18,870 nt of DNA from an uncultured Acidobacteriota bacterium (lineage in GTDB: Bacteria; Acidobacteriota; Terriglobia; UBA7540), in the NCBI GenBank assembly GCA_937900045.1, contig CALCEB010000094.1, positions 1 through 18,870 on the forward strand, given 5' to 3'. The notes below the pieces were generated by a model. It was given only the letters and a program-made list of their open reading frames with translations. It made no database searches and was not told where the DNA came from. The position numbers were made by a program, and so were the translations under genes. Of this stretch, positions 1 through 7,695 are shown one piece after another. How positions within the stretch are numbered: the stretch's first letter is position 1; each line of letters starts with the position of its first letter.

Positions 1-32
1 CAGCCGCGTAACGGAAAAATACGTGAGTGAAT

Positions 33-1490
33 TTATGAACCACTGTACTTAGGCAAAGTGATGTAAAAGGTGAGAACGTGATGAGGATTGTAGCCAAGAT
101 CGACGTTCAACATACGGACGAAGCTGCGCACCAGCAATCCACCGCCTGCCGCAAGCACCATGGCTAAAGCGACTTCTCCGATCACCAATGCGGCGCGGAG
201 GCGATGCGTGCCGGAAGCAGAAGTTGTGGCCGTGGCGCTTTCCTTCAAGGACTCGCTCAACATATGACGGGAAGCCTGCAGCGCCGGCGCAAGACCGAAA
301 AGCAAGCCGGTCACAATCGACAGAACAAGAGCGAACGCGAGCACGCGGCCGTTGAGCGCGATGTGATTCAACGCGGCATCGTCGCCGACAGCATGATGAA
401 CGGCGCGGGCCATCGCCGCCACCAACCAAATGGACCCCAAGATGGCCAGGATGCCGCCGGCAAGTCCGATCAGAACGCTTTCGGTAAGAAGCTGGCGGAC
501 CAGCCGTGCCCGAGTGGCGCCCATGGCCAGACGCACGGCCATTTCGCGTTGGCGGGTGGTGGACCGAGCCAGCATCAGGTTGGCGACGTTGGCACAGCCG
601 ATCAGCAGCACCAGCAACACCGCCCCCAGCAAGATATACAGCGGCTTGCGCAGCCAGCGCAGATAAGCCGCATGAAGTGGCTCAACCTTTAATCCCCAGC
701 CTTTGTCTGCCGCCGGAAATTGCGCGGCCAGGCGCTTGGCAATGGTATCAAGATCGGCTTGGGCCTGGGCAAACGTCGCGCCCGCCTTCATGCGGGCAAT
801 GGTTTCCAGGTCACGCGAGCCGCGCTGCGCCTCGCTCAATTCTTGCGAGGAAAGCGCCAGCGGGACAAACACTTTAACCTTCGCGTCCCAGATAAAGTGG
901 AAGTTTGCAGGCATCACGCCGACGATGGTGTAAGGTTTGTCGTCCAGGCGAATGCTTTTGCCGAGGATGTGGCGATCCGATCCATATCGGCCCCGCCACA
1001 GGCTGTCGCTGATAATCGCCACCGAATTGTGCCCAGGTTGGTCTTCACCCTTGGTAAAGTTGCGGCCTTGCGAAGGTTCGATGCCCAGCATGGGCAGGAA
1101 ATCAGCAGGAATGCGCGCCCCTTCCACCAGTTCAGGCAGATTGGCTTTGGAAGTCAGGTCGAAGTCACCGAAGCGGTAAGGACAAATCCACTGAAAGACT
1201 TTATTCTGGGCCTGAACGTCCTTCCAGTTGGCGGGCGAAAGGCCAGTTTGGACATATCCCACTCCTTTCTGATTGCGCCATTGGCCGATGCCCACGATCT
1301 CTTCCGGATGGGGATAAGGCAGCGGCCGCAGAATCGCCGAATCCACCACGCTGAAAATGGCGGTGCTGGCGGCAATCGCCAGGGCAAGTGTCAGGATGGA
1401 GACCAGCGTGAAACCGCGATTGCGCCGGAGCTGGCGCAGTCCGAAGCGAATATCTTGGGGAATTTCCGCGATCCATCGGAAAGCTTGCAT
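33..1490 (-). pseudogene. ADOP-type (MacB/FtsX) ABC transporter permease, truncated
   Basis: An inner-membrane permease of the MacB/FtsX superfamily, of the large kind expanded in Acidobacteria (family knowledge). Residues 12-60 have the usual opening: D-I-R-F-G-L-R-Q-L, then N-R-G-F-T, a first membrane helix at about 28-48 and L-R-P-L-P-Y-P. A periplasmic MacB-type core follows (about 65-275). Membrane helices lie near 284-308, 335-361 and 384-405, and a further hydrophobic segment at 433-455 resembles the start of the second half. Family members are about 800 residues with two permease halves. This frame stops at residue 485, just after L-T-F-Y-I-T-L-P-K-Y. The start is supported by AAGGAGG at 1501-1507, ten bases from the ATG. 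It is either a real truncation or a frameshift; only 32 bases remain beyond the stop, so the window cannot decide. Divergent from the rpmH operon. Confidence 0.8.
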
Positions 1491-1737
1491 TGTTCGGATT
1501 CCTCCTTTTTTGCCAGGCGCATCGCTAAGCGCCCAATCGACCCGCCCGCGCGCTCCAGCTTATTCTACCTCTTCTTCTACGAGAGTTGGACGTTCAGGGT
1601 TCAATGGAAGTGGCAAAGTTTGCTGTAGCGGCGCTCCACGACTCGAATTCGACGGTACTTGACTCCCTTCAAAGGGACACGCTATCTTAGGTAATTGGCG
1701 CTTTCATGCGAATTTTGAATGAAGGGAATAAGCAAAC
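1491..1737. other. Divergent intergenic region, permease / rpmH
   Basis: About 250 bases between the two divergent genes. It holds the permease ribosome site (minus strand, 1501-1507) and the rpmH promoter and ribosome site (plus strand). A weak minus-strand -10-like TAGAAT (complement at 1562-1567) could serve the permease, but no good -35 accompanies it. I saw no DnaA box cluster and no dnaA gene, although rpmH often sits beside dnaA in other bacteria. Confidence 0.4.
1659..1688 (+). promoter_or_regulatory. Candidate sigma-70-type promoter of the rpmH operon
   Basis: The -35 hexamer TTGACT (1659-1664) is followed after 18 bases by the -10-like TATCTT (1683-1688). A small inverted repeat, CCCTT-CA-AAGGG (1665-1676), fills much of the spacer. 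It lies about 50 bases ahead of the rpmH start, and nothing better is visible in the gap. Confidence 0.5.
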
Positions 1738-1872
1738 TTGAAACGAACATTCCAACCCAACCGGCGGCGGCGAGCGAAGACTCATGGATTCCGCGTTCGA
1801 ATGCGTACCCCCGGCGGCCGCAACGTACTCAGGCGGCGGCGTCAAAAAGGGCGGCATCGCCTGACTCCATGA
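1738..1872 (+). CDS. rpmH: 50S ribosomal protein L34
   Basis: A 44-residue, extremely arginine/lysine-rich protein of the large ribosomal subunit. It opens with M-K-R-T-F-Q-P-N-R-R-R-R, continues T-H-G-F-R-V-R-M, T-P-G-G-R-N-V-L, and ends R-H-R-L-T-P. These are the family hallmarks, and the length is standard. The start is TTG at 1738, fixed by homology and by GAAGGGA (1721-1727) ten bases upstream. The stop overlaps the conventional rnpA start as ATGA (1869-1872), so the two are translationally coupled. It is the first gene of the housekeeping operon. Oddly, the whole gene lies inside an open upstream extension of the rnpA frame (ATG at 1719). Confidence 0.97.
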   Translation: MKRTFQPNRRRRAKTHGFRVRMRTPGGRNVLRRRRQKGRHRLTP

Positions 1873-2267
1873 AAGGTGGCGGGCGGCCCTATTCCTTTCC
1901 CAAAGACCTTCGGCTTCTGAAGCGCCCTGAATTCAGGCGAGTCTACGAGGAGGGACGCCGCGAAAGCGCACGGATATGCACCATTTTCACCCGCTCGAAT
2001 GGCCTGCCGCAGACGCGACTGGGGATTACCACCCCATCGGCGCTGGGTGGGGCGGTGGTGCGCAACCGCATCAAGCGGCGACTGCGCGAAGTGTTCCGGC
2101 TGAATCAATCGCGGATTCCTGGAGGATGGGACGTCGTATTGAACCCGAGGCCAAAGATCGCGTCGATGCCGTTCGAATCCTTGACCCGGGAGATCCTCCG
2201 GCTGTTTCCCCACGAGCCGCCGGGGACACTCGATGGGCAAGAAAAAGCGCGCGGTTCGCGGCACTGA
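1869..2267 (+). CDS. rnpA: Ribonuclease P protein component
   Basis: The protein subunit of RNase P, which helps the catalytic RNA bind and trim the 5' leader of precursor tRNAs. With the ATG at 1869 it has 132 residues, close to the usual 110-130. The N-terminal L-K-R-P-E-F-R-R-V-Y-E-E-G and the RNA-binding RNR helix (A-V-V-R-N-R-I-K-R-R-L-R-E, about 62-74) are clear. This start overlaps the rpmH stop by ATGA. The same frame stays open upstream to an ATG at 1719 (182 residues in total), covering all of rpmH. A comparable arrangement is known in Thermus, so the longer form is possible. The 3' end overlaps the inferred yidD start (2233) by 35 bases. Confidence 0.95.
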   Translation: MKGGGRPYSFPKDLRLLKRPEFRRVYEEGRRESARICTIFTRSNGLPQTRLGITTPSALGGAVVRNRIKRRLREVFRLNQSRIPGGWDVVLNPRPKIASMPFESLTREILRLFPHEPPGTLDGQEKARGSRH

Positions 2268-2458
2268 CTTTAATCCGGGTCTACAAAGTTTTCTTCTCTC
2301 CGCTTCTCTTTTCGTCCTGCCGCTATTATCCCACTTGTTCGGAGTACGCCTATCAAGCGGTTGAGAAATGGGGTGTGCGCAAGGGAACAAGCCTGGCGGT
2401 ACGCCGGTTATTGCGATGCAGACCTTTTGGAGGCGGCGGAATCGACTTGGTGCCGTGA
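2233..2458 (+). CDS. yidD: YidD-like membrane protein insertion efficiency factor, apparent one-base frameshift
   Basis: A small membrane-associated protein thought to assist YidC/Sec insertion. The signature is intact in the downstream frame: F-F-S-P-L-L, then S-S-C-R-Y-Y-P-T-C-S-E-Y-A, L-L-R-C-R-P-F and G-G-G-I-D-L-V-P at the end, with the three conserved cysteines. That frame has no ATG, GTG or TTG near the expected N-terminus. The nearest in-frame ATG is 2126, which would add an unrelated 36-residue tail. An ATG at 2233, with GGGGA six bases upstream, is one base out of frame. Removing one A from the A5 run at 2242-2246 joins the frames into a normal 74-residue protein starting M-G-K-K-S-A-R-F. 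This is a sequencing or assembly indel, a real mutation, or unusual decoding. It sits between rnpA and yidC, the conserved position. Confidence 0.85.
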
Positions 2459-2502
2459 TCCCCAAGGCGGGCGCTTCAAACGGAAAGCTGGAATCGTAAA
2501 GA

Positions 2503-4224
2503 ATGGACTTCGATAACGAAAAGCGGATGATGGTGGCGTTCGCGCTGACGCTGGTGGCCTTAATGGTGTATAGCGCCTTGTTCGTCAAGGAAAAGCCTCA
2601 TCCGCCGGCCGCTAACGCCGCTGCCAAAACGTCAGCCTCCGCGCTCCCGGGCGCCAAAGCACAATCCGCTAACACCGCCGCGCCGGCTCCCATCGCCTTA
2701 CCCATCGAACAAGGCGCCAGGACGGAGGATATCACCATCTCCCAGCTCAACTACCGGATCACCTTTTCAACGCAAGGCGCCTTGGTGAAGAGCTGGGTGC
2801 TCGCCAAGTACCGCAATGAGCAGGGCAAGCCGCTGGACTTGGTAAACGCCGCCGCCAGCCAAGTCCTGGGATATCCCTTGAGCATTCGCCTGGCGGACAT
2901 AGCCCTTTCGGATAAGATCAATCACGCAGTGTTCGCCGCCCATCCGGATCAGACCTCACTTGAGAATCCCAACAAATTGGACTTTGTTTATAGCGATGGA
3001 AAAGTCCGGGTGACAAAAGAATTCACCTTCAACCCTGACTACGAAACAAGCGTTAAAGTGACCGTTTTCGATGGCGTGCACGACCTGCCGGTTGAAGTCT
3101 CCTGGCTAGGAGGCTTTGGTGACACCACTCTGACCGGGAAAGCGCGGGTTGCCGGAGTCGACGCGGCTTATAGCATTGACGGGAAGATCAAGACGCTGGC
3201 CTTGAAGAAGGTGGGCGAGGGCGAGCTGATTCCAGGCCCGTTGGATTTTTCCGCGGTCGAAGACCGTTTCTTCGCCGGTGTCATGATTCCGGACTCGCCG
3301 GATGATGCCTTCCGCATTGGCCAGCAATCCTGGACACCTCCCAACGGCGCTGACCGGAAACCGGAACTCTTGCTCACGGCGGCACTGGTGATGCCGCAAC
3401 CCCAGCCGCTCAGCTTCCGGCTGGCGGTGGCGCCGAAGGAACTTGCAGTGCTCAAGTCCATCAGCCCCGGGCTGGGTTTGGACGGATTGGTGAATTTTGG
3501 CATTTTCAGCTTTGTGGCCAAGCCACTATTCCTGGCGCTGCGCTACATCAATGACCATTGGGTTCACAACTACGGGTGGGCCATCGTTATTCTGACGGTC
3601 TTGCTCAACACGGCCTTCTTTCCTTTGAAGATAAAGAGCATGCGCTCCGCCCAGGAGATGCAGAAGATTGCGCCCTATGTGAAGGAGATTCAAGAGCGTT
3701 ACAAGCAATACAAGTTTAACGATCCCCGCAAACAGCGGATGAACCAGGAAATCACCAAACTTTATCAGGAGCACCACATCAACCCGATTGGCGGCTGCCT
3801 GCCCATGTTGCCCCAATTACCCATTATGTATGGCTTCTATGAGGTGCTTGAGACCAGCATCGCCTTGCGCCACGCTCCCTGGGTTTGGTGGATCAAGGAT
3901 CTCTCCGTGCCGGACCACCTTTACATCCTTCCCATTCTCTCCATCATTCTCTCGTTTTTCATGACCAAGATGACTCCCATGGGCGCGGTGGACCCCAGTC
4001 AGCAGAAAATGATGATGATCATGCCGCTGGCGGTGGGGTTTATCTTTTTCTATGAAGCGGCCGGGCTGACGCTCTATTACTTTGTCTACAGCGGCATCGC
4101 CGTGGTCCAACAACTCATCATCAACCGCATGATTCCAAGAGTACAACCTCCCGCTGTCAATTCCCCGCCGGCCGGGCGGCCGCGGAAATCAGCAGAAAAC
4201 AAGGCCGTGGCAGTAAAGGAGTAG
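2503..4224 (+). CDS. yidC: Membrane protein insertase YidC
   Basis: Oxa1/YidC/Alb3 insertase of the inner membrane, which inserts proteins alone or with SecYEG. The 573-residue length and domain order are those of the Gram-negative type: one N-terminal helix (about 8-28), an Ala/Pro-rich linker, a large periplasmic P1 domain (about 70-325), then the insertase core (about 350-545) with H-N-Y-G-W-A-I, the amphipathic loop M-R-S-A-Q-E-M-Q-K-I-A-P and N-P-I-G-G-C-L-P. The C-terminal tail is short and basic. The hydrophilic-groove arginine (R366 in E. coli) is replaced by asparagine, N369, in the context V-L-L-N-T-A-F-F-P-L. The ATG follows yidD by 44 bases with no strong ribosome site. The next gene's ribosome site overlaps the yidC stop. 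Confidence 0.97.
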   Translation: MDFDNEKRMMVAFALTLVALMVYSALFVKEKPHPPAANAAAKTSASALPGAKAQSANTAAPAPIALPIEQGARTEDITISQLNYRITFSTQGALVKSWVLAKYRNEQGKPLDLVNAAASQVLGYPLSIRLADIALSDKINHAVFAAHPDQTSLENPNKLDFVYSDGKVRVTKEFTFNPDYETSVKVTVFDGVHDLPVEVSWLGGFGDTTLTGKARVAGVDAAYSIDGKIKTLALKKVGEGELIPGPLDFSAVEDRFFAGVMIPDSPDDAFRIGQQSWTPPNGADRKPELLLTAALVMPQPQPLSFRLAVAPKELAVLKSISPGLGLDGLVNFGIFSFVAKPLFLALRYINDHWVHNYGWAIVILTVLLNTAFFPLKIKSMRSAQEMQKIAPYVKEIQERYKQYKFNDPRKQRMNQEITKLYQEHHINPIGGCLPMLPQLPIMYGFYEVLETSIALRHAPWVWWIKDLSVPDHLYILPILSIILSFFMTKMTPMGAVDPSQQKMMMIMPLAVGFIFFYEAAGLTLYYFVYSGIAVVQQLIINRMIPRVQPPAVNSPPAGRPRKSAENKAVAVKE

Positions 4225-4229
4225 GCACA

Positions 4230-4760
4230 GTGGAAAGCTCTGAAGCCCTTTCACCCCGGATGGACACTTCGCTCGAAGGCCAACTGGCCCGCCTTGAGGC
4301 GTTCCTGAAGGAGATGATTCACAAAGGCCGCTTTGACCTGAAGTTCACGATACGACCTGAAGCTGGAGCGTCCGCTGCCGATGGGCCTGGTTACGTCGTC
4401 AACTTCTCCGGGCCGGACACGCCGCTCCTCTTGGAGTCGAACGCCGTGCTGCTCGATGCGCTGGAATTTCTAGCTCACAAGTCCATTCGCTTGGATGAGG
4501 CGCTTCATCACCGCATTAGCTTTGATTGCGAAGGATACCGCCGGACACGGGTGGAAGAGCTGAAAATGACGGCGAAGCTGGCAGCCGAACGGGTCGTGGA
4601 TCGTAATGAGCCGTTCTCCTTGAATCCCATGAACGCTCGTGACCGGCGCGTGATCCACCTGGCGCTGCGGGAAGAATCCCGAGTCAGGACGGAGAGCCGT
4701 GGCGATGGCGCCGGCCGCCACGTCGTGATCTTCCCCGCGCCGCCCTCGCGCCCCTTGTGA
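4230..4760 (+). CDS. jag: Jag/KhpB-like KH-R3H RNA-binding protein
   Basis: A cytoplasmic single-stranded RNA-binding protein of the Jag (SpoIIIJ-associated, KhpB) family, found beside yidC in many bacteria. It has 176 residues. A KH-like region lies at about 36-100 and a C-terminal R3H domain at about 115-168, with the motif R139-x3-H143 followed by A-L-R-E-E. The separate N-terminal Jag-N domain seen in some relatives is absent. The start is GTG at 4230, backed by AAAGGAG (4215-4221) eight bases upstream, which overlaps the yidC stop at 4222-4224. The KH turn that normally reads G-x-x-G before L-D-A-L is E-S-N-A here (69-72), so canonical KH RNA binding is doubtful and the R3H domain may carry it. 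Confidence 0.9.
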   Translation: MESSEALSPRMDTSLEGQLARLEAFLKEMIHKGRFDLKFTIRPEAGASAADGPGYVVNFSGPDTPLLLESNAVLLDALEFLAHKSIRLDEALHHRISFDCEGYRRTRVEELKMTAKLAAERVVDRNEPFSLNPMNARDRRVIHLALREESRVRTESRGDGAGRHVVIFPAPPSRPL

Positions 4761-4814
4761 TTGACGTGGCCCCGGCATTTTGCCGGTAATGGGCCTTTCT
4801 CCTCAAGCTCCTTC

Positions 4815-6215
4815 ATGTCTCACAGCGACGAAACCATAGTGGCTATCTCCACCGCTCCTGGGCGAGGCGGCATCGGCGTGGTGCGGCTTTCGGGTGGGCA
4901 AGCGCTTGAAATCGCAACCGGCATCCTGAGATTTCCGCAGTCCCCGCTCGATCCGCGCAAAGCCACGCTCGGGGAATTTTGCGACATTTCCACTGAACGC
5001 GTCCTCGATCAAGTGGTGGCGGTATTCTTTCCCGGACCTCACTCCTACACCGGCGAGGACGTTCTGGAAATCTCCTGCCACGGCTCGCCCGTGATTCTGG
5101 CATTTCTGGTGGAATTGTGCCTGGCGAGGGGGGCGCGGCCCGCCGAGCCGGGTGAATTCACCCTGCGGGCGTTCCTCAACGGCCGTCTGGACCTGACCCA
5201 AGCCGAAGCTATCCGCGACCTCATCGAATCTCAAACCCTCTATCAGGCTCGCGTGGCCGCCGGGCAGATGGAAGGAGCCATATCCCAGCGTCTTAAACCC
5301 CACAAGGAAGCTCTGGTGCGGCTCATCGCGCGGCTAGAGGCCGGCATCGACTTCGCCGAGGATGATGTTCCCGTCTCTGGTTGGCAAGAAATTGCCGCGA
5401 CGGTCGATGCCATTCAGAAGGACTTAAGCCGAATGGTGGAAAGTTACCAACTTGGCAAGATCGTGCGCGAAGGTTTGACGCTGGCCATTGTCGGGCGGCC
5501 TAATGTGGGAAAATCGAGCCTGTTTAACCGGCTGCTCAACGAGGAACGCGCCATTGTGACGGCCACGCCCGGCACCACGCGCGATCTGGTCTCTGAGATC
5601 GCCAGCCTGGGTGGCATCCCGCTTCGCTTGGTGGATACTGCCGGCATCCGCGAAACTCACGACGAGGCGGAGCGTCTGGGCGTGGCAAAATCCTTGCAGG
5701 CAATTGCGGACTCCGCGCTGCGGCTGTTCGTGGTGGACGCTTCCGAGGGCTGGACGGAGGGCGATGAGCGATTGTGGACGAAAGTACATCCGCTTGGGTC
5801 GCTGGCGATTGCTTTGAACAAGACGGATCTTCCCAAACTTCTGGACCGGGATCAGCTTGCGCGGCGGCTCTCCGAAATTGGAGAGTCACCATCGGGAACC
5901 ATCGTGGTTGAGGTCTCTGCCCTGACCGGCGGGGGCATTGAAGACCTGAAGCAAGCCCTGCTTTTCATTGCGGCGCCCGCCCGGGAGACGTCGGGCCAAG
6001 GCGAAATGATCACCAACCTGCGCCATCAGCAGTTGATCCAAAGCGCCCTTGATTCCCTGGGACGCGCCCATCAAGCCGCCCGGCTGAAGGTCCATCATGA
6101 AATGCTTTTGCTCGATCTGTACGATGCTCTGAACTCGCTGGACCTCATCACCGGCGCAACAAATGTGGAAGACGTCTTGAGAGTGATTTTCTCCACGTTC
6201 TGCATTGGCAAGTAG
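4815..6215 (+). CDS. mnmE: tRNA modification GTPase MnmE (TrmE)
   Basis: With MnmG, MnmE builds the cmnm5U/nm5U modification of wobble uridine in certain tRNAs, using methylene-THF, FAD and GTP hydrolysis. It has 466 residues, the normal length. The N-terminal folate-binding domain opens I-V-A-I-S-T-A-P-G-R-G-G-I-G-V-V-R. The inserted G domain has G1 G-R-P-N-V-G-K-S-S (227-235), T-T-R-D (254-257), D-T-A-G (274-277) and N-K-T-D (335-338). The protein ends F-C-I-G-K with the catalytic cysteine. ATG 4815 is chosen because the family sequence begins there; the TTG at 4761 would add 18 unrelated residues. No clear ribosome site is seen, so coupling to jag (54 bases upstream) is likely. MnmG is not adjacent. 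Confidence 0.97.
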   Translation: MSHSDETIVAISTAPGRGGIGVVRLSGGQALEIATGILRFPQSPLDPRKATLGEFCDISTERVLDQVVAVFFPGPHSYTGEDVLEISCHGSPVILAFLVELCLARGARPAEPGEFTLRAFLNGRLDLTQAEAIRDLIESQTLYQARVAAGQMEGAISQRLKPHKEALVRLIARLEAGIDFAEDDVPVSGWQEIAATVDAIQKDLSRMVESYQLGKIVREGLTLAIVGRPNVGKSSLFNRLLNEERAIVTATPGTTRDLVSEIASLGGIPLRLVDTAGIRETHDEAERLGVAKSLQAIADSALRLFVVDASEGWTEGDERLWTKVHPLGSLAIALNKTDLPKLLDRDQLARRLSEIGESPSGTIVVEVSALTGGGIEDLKQALLFIAAPARETSGQGEMITNLRHQQLIQSALDSLGRAHQAARLKVHHEMLLLDLYDALNSLDLITGATNVEDVLRVIFSTFCIGK

Positions 6216-6516
6216 GTGGCGCCCTCCAAGCACGCGCGAATATTGGATTCCTGGCAGATGAAGATCCGGACGTTCCAGGCGGGATCGGTCTCGATTCGGC
6301 GGCCACTTGATTGGGGCTGTCTGATCCGGGTTTGTGGTCTTACGTTTCTAATTCGGATTTCTCGCCTCCTCGGGCAACCGTCGGGAAACGAACGGAAGGA
6401 CGGGGCTCAAAACATTGTCTATTGCAGATTGGGGCAGTCAGAAACGGGCCGACGGGAAGTTTGCCCCTGATTTTGCTTTTGAGCCGCCTGGAATCGGCAC
6501 ATAATGGGCGGGAAAC
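6216..6516. other. Intergenic region after mnmE
   Basis: About 300 bases with no convincing gene. GGGGCA (6431-6436) pairs with TGCCCC (6472-6477) and is followed by TGATTTTGCTTTT. The 35-base loop is too long for a confident terminator. A CATAAT (6499-6504) could be a -10 element for the permease remnant, but no good -35 matches it. Confidence 0.35.
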
Positions 6517-7023
6517 ATGTTGCGGATACGAGGGAGAGCGGATTCTTTGCGGATGCCCCAGGGAACTGCCACCACCGGTGACTCATTCCAGGACATTAGC
6601 TTCGGCCTTCGCCGGCTGGCGAAGAGTCCCGGCTTTACGGCCGTCGTCGTTCTCACTTTGGCTTTAGGGATTGGCGCCAACACTGCGATTTTTGGGATCG
6701 TAAGTGCTGCGCTGTTCCGCGTCCTTCCCTATCCTCATGCGGAACGGCTTGCCTTCCTGTGGCAAAACAACCAGCGCACCGGCGAAACCGAAGGCCGCGT
6801 CTCGTATCCCAATTACGAAGATTGGCGTTCGCAGAGCCACAGCTTCCAGGACATGGCGTTTTTCATGAGTGGCAAGTCCCAGCTCACTGGCCCTGGAAAC
6901 CCGCAGAGTGTTCCCGCGGCCTTGGTGTCCACCAATTTCTTTTCGGTACTGGGGGTAAATCCTTTTCTCGGTCGCGGCTTTAATGCCGAGGAGGTCCTGA
7001 CCCACGCCAGCCCGCACGCCTAG
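6517..7023 (+). pseudogene. ADOP-type permease N-terminal remnant
   Basis: This is the first ~160 residues of a second MacB/FtsX-type permease. Residues 24-75 match the family opening: F-Q-D-I-S-F-G-L-R-R-L, K-S-P-G-F-T-A-V, a membrane helix ending A-L-G-I-G-A-N-T-A-I-F, then F-R-V-L-P-Y-P. The start of the periplasmic core follows, through F-F-S-V-L-G-V-N-P-F-L-G-R-G-F. Homology ends near residue 160 (about 6996), then eight unrelated residues and a stop. A full protein would be about 800 residues. No downstream part is visible in this window, so this is a truncation rather than a simple frameshift. The truncation point is just before the vapBC module, consistent with rearrangement there. 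The initiator could be ATG 6517 or the in-frame ATG 6553. Probably non-functional. Confidence 0.8.
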
Positions 7024-7033
7024 CACGTTGCAG

Positions 7034-7468
7034 TTAACCGCTCGGTCCCTTCTGGGGAAGCAGGTTTGACGGATCCACTAAAGCGAGCGAGGGAAAAATA
7101 GGTTTGTAAAATCCGCGGTCGCGGCTTAGAAGCTGGGATGTCTGGACCTGAGCATGAGCGCCCACAAGGAAGTCTGTGAGAATGCGGCTTCTCTTTCCAC
7201 CCTGCCGCCGATAAATCCTCCACAGCCGGCTGGCCAGAAAACTTGCCTCGCGGCTTAAGCCCTCGACACGGATTTCATTTTCCTGAAGGAAACGGTCGCC
7301 GTCGGTTTGGCGCTGAAAGTGTACGCACAACTCGGCATAAACCAGGTCGCAAACCACCAGCGACCCGGCCTGAGCTGCTTCCTGGAGGGCCTGGATGGAT
7401 GCTTCCATGAACTCGGGATCGGCAGAGAGAACATCAAGCAGGACATTGGTATCCACGGCGGTGATCAT
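7034..7468 (-). CDS. vapC: VapC-type PIN-domain toxin (ribonuclease)
   Basis: A PIN-domain endoribonuclease, the toxin of a type II VapBC module; family members cut tRNAs or rRNA when released from VapB. It has 144 residues, typical length. All four metal-binding acidic positions are present: D6 in A-V-D-T-N-V-L-L-D, E46 in A-E-L-C, D99 in L-T-D-F-L-V-G-A-H-A, and D117 in S-R-D-R-G-F-Y. The toxin should therefore be active, with no sign of decay. Its ATG overlaps the stop of the upstream antitoxin by four bases (7465-7468), so translation is coupled. It converges on the truncated permease, whose stop is about 10 bases away. Confidence 0.93.
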   Translation of the reverse strand: MITAVDTNVLLDVLSADPEFMEASIQALQEAAQAGSLVVCDLVYAELCVHFQRQTDGDRFLQENEIRVEGLSREASFLASRLWRIYRRQGGKRSRILTDFLVGAHAQVQTSQLLSRDRGFYKPIFPSLALVDPSNLLPQKGPSG

Positions 7469-7695
7469 CGCCCCCGCACGTCCTCGATGAACTCATCGAC
7501 GCGGCTGTAACCGAGGTCAGCAAAGCTTTTCTTACACCGTCCCTTCCATTTCGCCAGATTTAACTTTCTGGGCTTCTTCCGCAGCAGGATGGAATCGTTG
7601 GCAACCAGGAATTCCACCTCAGTTTCAGGCTTCAGCCCAAACCTCTCACGAATCTCCTTCGGTATCGTCACCTGGCCTCGCTCACCTATTTTCAT
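7465..7695 (-). CDS. vapB: VapB-type AbrB/SpoVT-fold antitoxin
   Basis: Antitoxin of the adjacent PIN toxin. It has 76 residues. The N-terminal swapped-hairpin AbrB/MazE-type DNA-binding domain is clear: G-E-R-G-Q-V-T-I-P-K-E-I-R-E-R-F-G-L, about 4-21. The C-terminal part (about 45-76, charged, ending E-F-I-E-D-V-R-G-R) should wrap the toxin. The ATG at 7695 lies inside a perfect inverted repeat (7691-7710), a likely binding site for autorepression by the VapBC complex. No Shine-Dalgarno sequence precedes the start. A weak promoter upstream would put transcription start close to the ATG. Confidence 0.93.
   Translation of the reverse strand: MKIGERGQVTIPKEIRERFGLKPETEVEFLVANDSILLRKKPRKLNLAKWKGRCKKSFADLGYSRVDEFIEDVRGR

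Noticed and set aside
720..1628. Long plus-strand frame of 302 codons opposite the permease
   Set aside because: It lies antisense to a clear permease gene, has no recognisable family features, and is an expected by-product of GC-rich coding.
1491..1737. Replication origin beside rpmH
   Set aside because: I found no cluster of DnaA boxes and no dnaA or dnaN, so proximity to rpmH alone is not enough.
1842..2588. Minus-strand frame of 248 codons opposite rnpA and yidD
   Set aside because: Antisense to conserved housekeeping genes; composition is that of a shadow frame.
6431..6489. Possible terminator for the mnmE operon
   Set aside because: Six-base stem with a 35-base loop and an interrupted T tract; too weak to call.
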